Shown here: positions 58,559 to 64,000 of the stretch, in pieces
How positions within the stretch are numbered: position 1 is the stretch's first letter
How the letters are laid out: every line of letters begins with the position of its first letter
NCBI RefSeq assembly: GCF_001426645.1
Contig: NZ_LMEX01000001.1
Location: 1,130,755-1,194,754, forward strand
Direction of reading: 5' to 3'
DNA from: Rhodanobacter sp. Root480
GTDB lineage: Bacteria > Pseudomonadota > Gammaproteobacteria > Xanthomonadales > Rhodanobacteraceae
DNA: 64,000 nucleotides
Translations under genes and position numbers: made by a program
The notes under the pieces: generated by a model
The model's input: the letters and a program-made list of their open reading frames with translations, nothing else
The model's database searches: none
What the model was told of the DNA's origin: nothing

Positions 58559-58735
58559 ATCTGAGCCGCGAATGATAGCAGAACGAGGGCCGATGTGAAG
58601 TCACCTTTGTGCAACGTCGGCGCCGTGACACCGACTTCGCGCAAGGACGGAGCCCGAACGGCCGCGGACAGCGACGATCCCGCCGTGTGCGGCGCTTACA
58701 ATGTGTGCTCCCCCCGTCGTGAGCGGCGAACCGTG

Positions 58736-60157
58736 ATGAGTGTCCTGGATACCCTGCGTGCCACCGTGGGTGACGCACATGTACGCGAAGGCACCGACGC
58801 CGCTCCCTATCTGACCGACTGGCGCGAGCGCTACCGCGGCCACGCGCTAGCGGTGGTGAGCCCCGCCTCCACCGACGAAGTCGCCGCCGTGGTGCGAACC
58901 TGTGCGACCGCCGGCGTGCCGATCGTGCCGCAGGGCGGCAATACGGGATTGTGCGGCGGCGCCACGCCGGACGATTCGGGCCGCGCCGTCGTGCTCTCGC
59001 TGCGGCGCATGAATCGCATCCGCGCCATCGACCCGTACAACGACACCATGGATGTGGAGGCCGGCTGCGTGCTGCAGTCGGTGCAGGACGCCGCGCGCGA
59101 GGCCGGCCGGCTGTTTCCGCTGAGCCTGGGCTCCGAGGGTAGCTGCACCATTGGCGGCAACCTGGCGACCAATGCCGGCGGAACCCAGGTGCTTCGCTAC
59201 GGCACGATGCGCGAACTGGCCCTGGGGCTGGAGGTAGTCACGGCACGCGGTGATATCTGGTATGGCCTGCGCGGCTTGCGCAAGGACAACACCGGTTACG
59301 ACCTGCGTGATTTGTTCATCGGCAGCGAGGGGACGCTAGGTGTCATCACCGCCGCGACGTTGCGGCTCTACCCGCTGCCCGTGGCGAGCTGCACGGCGCT
59401 GGTGGCGCTGTCTTCGATCGACGATGCCGTCGCGCTGCTGTCGCTCGCGCGGCGCGGTCTCGGCGCCTCGCTGACGGGCTTCGAGTTGATGGCCGGCGAC
59501 TGTCTCGCTTCGGTCACGCGTGCTTTCCCCGCCCAACGACTGCCCTTCGAGGGCAATGCCGCGACGCTGCCCTGGTATGTGCTGCTGGAGCTTTCCGACA
59601 GCGAAAGCGAGGCGCATGCGCGAGAGCGGTTCGAGACCGTCCTGGGCGACGCCGTCGCCAACGACAGTGCCCGCGACGTGGTGATCGCCAGTTCGTTCGC
59701 CCAGAGCCGGGCCTTGTGGCATCTGCGCGAAAGCATTCCGCTGGCGGAAAAGGCGGCAGGCAAGGCGGTGAAACACGACATCTCGATTCCCGTGTCGCGC
59801 ATGGCCGAATTCGTGCGCGACACGAACGAAGCCCTGCAACACATCTTTCCCGGCGTGCGCCATGTCATCTTCGGCCATCTGGGCGATGGCAACCTGCATT
59901 ACAACGTCGCCCCTGGTGCCGGCTGGACCGATATCGCCTTGCTGGCACGGCAGGAGGCGATCTTCGACGTGGTGCACGCCCACATAGGCCGCGTTGGCGG
60001 ATCGATCAGTGCAGAGCATGGCATCGGCCAGCTCCGACGCGACGCGCTCGCGCAATTCAAGGATCCGATCGAGCTCGCCTTGATGCACACGATCAAGCAC
60101 GCGCTGGACCCGCACGGCACCATGAACCCCGGCAAGGTGCTGATCGCCGATTCGTGA
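58736..60157 (+). CDS. FAD-binding oxidase, D-2-hydroxyacid dehydrogenase (GlcD/D2HGDH) type
   Basis: A 473-residue flavoprotein: the PCMH-type FAD domain with VPIVPQGGNTGLCGGATPDD, SLGSEGSCTIGGNLATNAGG and LFIGSEGTLGVITAATLRLY, and the C-terminal FAD-oxidase domain with VIFGHLGDGNLHYN and SAEHGIGQLRRDAL (histidines for metal/substrate). This is the VAO-type D-2-hydroxyglutarate/D-lactate dehydrogenase group; the substrate is not fixed by sequence alone. ATG 58736 is taken, a GTG at 58733 is adjacent. Confidence 0.9.
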   Translation: MSVLDTLRATVGDAHVREGTDAAPYLTDWRERYRGHALAVVSPASTDEVAAVVRTCATAGVPIVPQGGNTGLCGGATPDDSGRAVVLSLRRMNRIRAIDPYNDTMDVEAGCVLQSVQDAAREAGRLFPLSLGSEGSCTIGGNLATNAGGTQVLRYGTMRELALGLEVVTARGDIWYGLRGLRKDNTGYDLRDLFIGSEGTLGVITAATLRLYPLPVASCTALVALSSIDDAVALLSLARRGLGASLTGFELMAGDCLASVTRAFPAQRLPFEGNAATLPWYVLLELSDSESEAHARERFETVLGDAVANDSARDVVIASSFAQSRALWHLRESIPLAEKAAGKAVKHDISIPVSRMAEFVRDTNEALQHIFPGVRHVIFGHLGDGNLHYNVAPGAGWTDIALLARQEAIFDVVHAHIGRVGGSISAEHGIGQLRRDALAQFKDPIELALMHTIKHALDPHGTMNPGKVLIADS

Positions 60158-60189
60158 ACGCCACTGCGCAACGGCGGCTCGACGTTCGA

Positions 60190-60906
60190 TCAGGGCGCTG
60201 GTGGCAGCCAGGGTCCAAGCACCTGCTCGGCCAGCGCGGGCCAGTTCCGGTTCGCCGCCGGATTGGCCGGGCTGGGGTGAAGCAGATAGCGCACATCCGC
60301 GTCCGCGCCGAGTACGGCGGTGGCGCGCTGCTGCGCATAGCGTCCGATGCCCACCACAACGGATGGCTTCAATACATGGACCACGGCTGCCAGCGCGCTG
60401 TCGCACAGCGCCATCAGGGCGTCGGCTTCTGCCTTGTCCAGCCGCTCCGGAATGAGGTTGCGTCCATCCTTGAGAAAAAGCAGCGGACAGTAGTTCCAGA
60501 CGAAAAAGCGCTCGAAGAACGCCTCGGGCGTACCCACGCGCGCCTGCGCCCAACGCCAGACGCGCGAGCCGCTGCCCTCGTTGCGATGGCAGGCCATGCC
60601 GAGGATCGGATAGCGGGGATGCTGTGGCGGCAGCGGTTCGCGCAGTCGCGACGCGATGTGGAACCAATCACGTACCATCGCCACGTCACCGAACGGCACG
60701 CCTGTCTGCGCCATCCCCCACGGTCCCGGATTCATGCCCAGCAGCAACACGCGCCCGCGTACGGCGCCGTAGCGCTGAAGGTATTCGCGGTGCGCGCTCC
60801 ACGCATACACGAGCGGGTTATAGACATGGCTGGGCGTGTTCCAGCGCAACTGGTCGATGTCCCGCGCGAATTTTCGGACGATATTGATCAGGCCGGTGGT
60901 GGTCAT
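60190..60906 (-). CDS. single-strand-selective monofunctional uracil-DNA glycosylase (SMUG1 type)
   Basis: A 238-residue DNA repair enzyme. Motif 1, LLLGMNPGPWGMAQTGVPFG, with catalytic Asn in GMNPG, and motif 2, LLHPSPANPAANRNW, are those of SMUG1 (family 3), a family best known from animals and found in a minority of bacteria. It should remove uracil or hydroxymethyluracil. It is divergent from a 3-methyladenine glycosylase, 121 bases away. Confidence 0.92.
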   Translation of the reverse strand: MTTTGLINIVRKFARDIDQLRWNTPSHVYNPLVYAWSAHREYLQRYGAVRGRVLLLGMNPGPWGMAQTGVPFGDVAMVRDWFHIASRLREPLPPQHPRYPILGMACHRNEGSGSRVWRWAQARVGTPEAFFERFFVWNYCPLLFLKDGRNLIPERLDKAEADALMALCDSALAAVVHVLKPSVVVGIGRYAQQRATAVLGADADVRYLLHPSPANPAANRNWPALAEQVLGPWLPPAP

Positions 60907-61027
60907 CTGTGGGGTGGAACGCAGCGGATAACGTGGCAGTGTAACGCTGGGGTAGGCAGTCAGCCGCCCGATATGTGCCTTCGGCTACGCTGGCGGGTGA
61001 CACCCGCTGTCTGCGGGCAACGAGGAT

Positions 61028-61624
61028 ATGGACAGCATGTCCAGCTGCATTTTGCTTGACCGGGGGTTCTACCAGCGCGACCCGCGCGAGGTGGCGCCGG
61101 CTTTGTTGAACAAGGTATTGCTGCGCGACGACGGGCGCAGCGGCCGCATCGTCGAGGTGGAGGCTTATTGCGGCGCCAACGACGCGGCCGCGCATACCTA
61201 CCGCGGCAAGAGTCGGCGCAATGCCAGCATGTTCGGGCCAGCTGGACATATGTATGTGTACTTCACCTACGGCATGCACTGGTGTTGCAACGCCGTTTGC
61301 GGGGAAGTGGATGAAGGCGTGGGCGTGCTGCTGCGGGCGTTGGCGCCATTGACCGGCCTGGAGCGGATGCGCGCGGCGCGTGCGGCCTGTCGGCGCGACC
61401 GGGATTTGTGTCGCGGGCCTGCCCGCCTGTGCAAGGCGTTCGACATCGACGGAAGCTGCGATGGCCTCGACCTCGTCGGCGGGCTCGGCAGCCTGACCAT
61501 CGTCGATGACGGCACGCCGCCACCGGCCAAGCCGATCGAAACCTCACGCGTAGGGGTTTCCCAGGCCGCCGACGAGCCATGGCGCTGGTACGTCGCCGAT
61601 GAGCCCCACGTCTCGCGTCGGTAG
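61028..61624 (+). CDS. 3-methyladenine DNA glycosylase (AAG/MPG family)
   Basis: A 198-residue base-excision enzyme of the AAG type: APALLNKVLLRDDGRSGRIV, EVEAYCGANDAAAHTYRGKS with the catalytic Glu, NASMFGPAGHMYVYFTYGMH with the base-inserting Tyr, and CRGPARLCKAFDIDGSCDG. It is of the short bacterial length. ATG 61028 or 61037 (next in-frame) may be used. It sits back to back with a SMUG1-type gene. Confidence 0.93.
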   Translation: MDSMSSCILLDRGFYQRDPREVAPALLNKVLLRDDGRSGRIVEVEAYCGANDAAAHTYRGKSRRNASMFGPAGHMYVYFTYGMHWCCNAVCGEVDEGVGVLLRALAPLTGLERMRAARAACRRDRDLCRGPARLCKAFDIDGSCDGLDLVGGLGSLTIVDDGTPPPAKPIETSRVGVSQAADEPWRWYVADEPHVSRR

Positions 61625-61802
61625 GTCGATGTCGCGCAGGCGCGCGTCATCGAGACCGGTGGCGGCGGGAGATTCGTGAAAGCTGCCTCGTCGTAGCCGT
61701 TCTCGCGAGCCGCGCAGGACCCAGCCAGACGTGTCGATCGCAGATACAGGGACCAGGGCAGCGCGGCGAACGCCGCTTTCACCGAGCCCAGATCCGGAAA
61801 CG

Positions 61803-61827
61803 AAAAAGGGAGCTTTCGCTCCCTTTT
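61803..61827. terminator. terminator downstream of tRNA-Gly copy 2
   Basis: AAAAGGGAGC-TTTC-GCTCCCTTTT has T runs on both strands; on the minus strand it ends the pgsA-tRNA-Gly transcript. From the end of the AAG gene (61624) to here I see no gene. Confidence 0.92.
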
Positions 61828-61870
61828 CGAGGAATCCGCGAGGGGCCCATCGGCCCGGCGGATCGAATTC

Positions 61871-61946
<76 letters not shown>

Positions 61947-61983
61947 ATTGGAGCCGCGCATTCTAATACGTGAATCCGGAGCG

Positions 61984-62589
61984 TCAAGCGTTTTTGCTTT
62001 TTGCCGCTGATTGCGTGTCGGCGCTGAGGATCGGCCACGCCGCGCGCAGGTAATGCAGGCCCGACCAGATCGTGAGCACGCCTGCGATCACCAGCAGCGC
62101 TTCGCCGATGTGGTACAGCCGCAACGCCTCGGCGGCTTTCTCGTGCTGCACGATCAGCACCACCAGCGCCACCATCTGCATGACGGTCTTCAGCTTGCCG
62201 ATGAAAGCCACCTTGACCGTGGCGCGCATGCCGATTTCAGCCATCCATTCGCGCAACGCCGACACGCTGATTTCCCGCCCCACGATCACCGCCGCGGTCA
62301 CCGCCATCAGGATGCCGGGCCAGCCGCCGCGGTGCGATTCCACCAGCAGGAACAGCGTCACCGCCACCATCAACTTGTCCGCCACCGGGTCCAGGAACGC
62401 GCCGAAGGCGGAGGTGAGGTTCATGCGCCGCGCGAGGTAGCCATCCAGCCAGTCGGTGAACGCGGCCAGCAGGAAAACAACTGCCGCGGTGGCATTGTGG
62501 CCGGGGAACGGCAGGTAGAACACGACGACCATGACCGGCAGCAGTGCAACACGGAACAAGGTCAGCCAGGTCGGCAGATTGATGCGCAT
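61984..62589 (-). CDS. pgsA: CDP-diacylglycerol-glycerol-3-phosphate 3-phosphatidyltransferase
   Basis: A 201-residue inner-membrane enzyme making phosphatidylglycerol phosphate. The CDP-alcohol phosphotransferase motif D-x2-DG-x2-AR-x8-G-x3-D-x3-D is present from TDWLDGYLARR to FLDPVADK. Four to six membrane helices. ATG 62589 (MRINLPTWLTLFR) matches the family N-terminus; an open extension upstream lies antisense-like over uvrC and is rejected. It follows uvrC by 71 bases. Confidence 0.96.
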   Translation of the reverse strand: MRINLPTWLTLFRVALLPVMVVVFYLPFPGHNATAAVVFLLAAFTDWLDGYLARRMNLTSAFGAFLDPVADKLMVAVTLFLLVESHRGGWPGILMAVTAAVIVGREISVSALREWMAEIGMRATVKVAFIGKLKTVMQMVALVVLIVQHEKAAEALRLYHIGEALLVIAGVLTIWSGLHYLRAAWPILSADTQSAAKSKNA

Positions 62590-62660
62590 GATTCGATCCA
62601 GTGATTTGTCACAGTGTCTCACGCACGCGCGCAGTCGGTGAGTGAAAACTGCTGCGGTGT

Positions 62661-64000
62661 TCAGCCGTGCAACATGGCGTAGATGCGTTCGGCCAGCCCG
62701 CGATCGATGCCCTTCACCTGCATCAGCTCCTCGACACCGGCGGCTTCCACGCCTTGCATGCCGCCGAAAGTCTTCAGCAGCGCCGAGCGGCGGCGCGCGC
62801 CGATGCCCGGCACGTCCTCCAGCACGCTGCGCTCGCGTGCCTTCTCGCGCCGCTTGCGGTGGCCGCTGATGGCGAACCGGTGGGCTTCGTCGCGTACTGC
62901 CGCCACCAGATGCAGCGCGGGCGATGAGGAACCGGGATGCAGTTCGCCGCCGAGGGTGCGATCGTCGCGCGCCAGCACCAGGGTTTCCTCGCCGGCGCGC
63001 CGGCCCGGCCCCTTCGCCACGCCGACCACCACGATGCCGCTGACGCCCAGGTCGTCCAGCACAGCCAGCGCCTGCGCCACCTGGCCACCGCCACCGTCGA
63101 TCAACAGGATGTCTGGTCGCGCGCCCTCGCCTTCGGCCAGCTTGCGGAAGCGGCGGGTGAGCGCCTGGTGCATCGCCGCGTAGTCGTCGCCCGGCGTGAT
63201 GCCGGCGATATTGAAGCGGCGGTAGTGGGATTTTTCCGGGCCCTCGGGGCCGAACACCACGCACGAGGCCACGGTGGCCTCGCCCATGGTGTGGCTGATG
63301 TCGAAGCATTCGATGCGCCGCGGCGGCTCGTCCAGGCCCAGCACCTTCTGCAGGTCGTCGAAGCGCGTACCCAGCGTCTGCCGACTGGCCAGACGACCCG
63401 TCAGCGAGGCCTGCGCGTTGCGCTGGGCCATCTGCAGGAAGCGCGCCCGTTCGCCGCGCACGCTGGCCTTCAATTCCACCGGATGGCCCGAGTGCTGCGC
63501 CAGCATGTCGCCCAGGATCTGCTGGTCGGCCAGGTCTTCCCCCAGCACCAGTTCGCGCGGTACCGGCCGGTCGAGGTAGTACTGCGCGATGAACTGGGTG
63601 AGCACGTCGGCGGGTTCGGCATCCAGCGGCAGGCGCGGGAAGAAATCGCGCGTACCCAGGCTGATGCCGTTGCGGAAAAACAGCACGCTGACGCAGGCCA
63701 TGCCTGCCTCGATGCAGCAGGCGAGCACGTCCATGTCGGCGCTGGCGCCCTGCACGTGATGCTGCGCCTGCAACTGGCGCAAGGTGGCGACCTGGTCGCG
63801 CAGTTTGGCCGCGCGCTCGAAGTTCAAGGCCTTGCTGGCCTGCTCCATCGCCTCGGCCAGCTCGTCGATCACGGCGCTGCTGCGGCCTTCCAGAAACATC
63901 TCGGCATGCCGCACGTCCTGCGCGTAATCGGCCACGCTGATCAGGCCGACACAGGGCGCGCTGCAGCGACCGATCTGGTACAGCAGGCAGGGCCGCGAAC
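62661..64000 (-). CDS. uvrC: excinuclease ABC subunit C, 5' end cut by the window
   Basis: The frame continues through the window edge; about 446 C-terminal residues are visible of roughly 610. Seen are the Cys-rich region RPCLLYQIGRCSAPCVGLIS, the UVR motif (AEAMEQASKALNFERAAKLRDQ), the RNase H-like 5'-incision domain (RIECFDISHTMGEATVASCV, DILLIDGGGGQVAQALAV) and C-terminal HhH repeats (LEDVPGIGARRRSALLKTFG). UvrC makes both incisions in nucleotide excision repair. The gene leads into pgsA and tRNA-Gly. Confidence 0.97.
   Translation of the reverse strand, partial: SRPCLLYQIGRCSAPCVGLISVADYAQDVRHAEMFLEGRSSAVIDELAEAMEQASKALNFERAAKLRDQVATLRQLQAQHHVQGASADMDVLACCIEAGMACVSVLFFRNGISLGTRDFFPRLPLDAEPADVLTQFIAQYYLDRPVPRELVLGEDLADQQILGDMLAQHSGHPVELKASVRGERARFLQMAQRNAQASLTGRLASRQTLGTRFDDLQKVLGLDEPPRRIECFDISHTMGEATVASCVVFGPEGPEKSHYRRFNIAGITPGDDYAAMHQALTRRFRKLAEGEGARPDILLIDGGGGQVAQALAVLDDLGVSGIVVVGVAKGPGRRAGEETLVLARDDRTLGGELHPGSSSPALHLVAAVRDEAHRFAISGHRKRREKARERSVLEDVPGIGARRRSALLKTFGGMQGVEAAGVEELMQVKGIDRGLAERIYAMLHG

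Noticed and set aside
61267-61782. Minus-strand frame of 171 codons near the AAG gene
   Set aside because: Mostly antisense to the glycosylase; the part beyond it has no similarity I recognise and no ribosome binding site.

Overview
The window is a GC-rich gammaproteobacterial chromosome segment. Its gene content points to the Lysobacterales (Xanthomonadales), most likely the Rhodanobacter/Dyella side of the order. The markers are an N-acetylornithine carbamoyltransferase (argF') instead of argF, a fused N-acetylglutamate kinase/synthase, an arg-pro gene order of the Xanthomonas type, kynurenine-pathway genes, and a DksA with a long Ala/Lys/Pro-rich N-terminal tail. The assignment rests on gene content and protein motifs only; no database search was possible. 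No phage, transposase, CRISPR array or rRNA was seen.

Layout. 1-11062: leucine/isovalerate degradation genes (liuB, cut by the window edge, then liuC, liuD, liuE) plus two GNAT acetyltransferases and an SDR. A divergent iron-uptake block (feoA-feoB-small protein, then a cupredoxin and an FTR1 permease) sits between liuB and liuC, with a Fur-box-like site before each iron unit. 11175-12530: efpL followed by five tandem hairpin repeats and a dispersed inverted repeat. 12531-18912: FUSC membrane protein, orphan ECF-like sigma factor, two kynurenine-pathway genes (ACMSD and kynU) around a small periplasmic protein, and a flavin-type oxidase-like protein.

19037-31471: a 12-kb minus-strand arginine/proline locus read as leader peptide - argF' - PaiB-like - OsmC - argG - argE' - argB/A - argC - argH - proB2 - proB1 - proA. 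Together with argD elsewhere it would give arginine by the acetylcitrulline route, and proline up to glutamate semialdehyde. The locus begins with what looks like a ribosome-mediated arginine attenuator: a leader ORF with five Arg codons in eight, then a terminator whose 5' arm can alternatively pair with the end of the leader ORF. Palindromic repeats have entered the locus repeatedly. One is translated in frame inside argE', one extends the ArgG N-terminus, and others supply stop codons.

31585-43311: a glycine-zipper protein, cysS, sufE, dksA, yidD, an MHS-type transporter, an UhpA/UhpB-like two-component pair, a structured non-coding region with two intrinsic terminators, fur, bamE, rnfH, ratA, smpB and a 2OG-Fe(II) oxygenase. 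43384-54680: housekeeping genes glmM, folP, orn, sbcB, a DUF2461 protein, a second MHS-type transporter, aqpZ, epmA, ligA and rnk. 54844-58558: two membrane transporters, tmRNA (ssrA), tRNA-Leu, tRNA-Cys and tRNA-Gly. 58736-64000: an FAD-linked oxidase, divergent SMUG1-type and AAG-type DNA glycosylases, and uvrC-pgsA-tRNA-Gly, with uvrC cut by the window end.

Functionally the window combines amino-acid catabolism and anabolism, iron control (fur and two putative Fur targets), trans-translation (smpB and ssrA, 16 kb apart), EF-P biology (efpL and epmA) and base/nucleotide excision repair. The most novel-looking items are the arginine leader/attenuator, the repeat insertions inside arg coding sequences, the tandem proB pair and the AGGA-loop non-coding RNA candidate next to fur.
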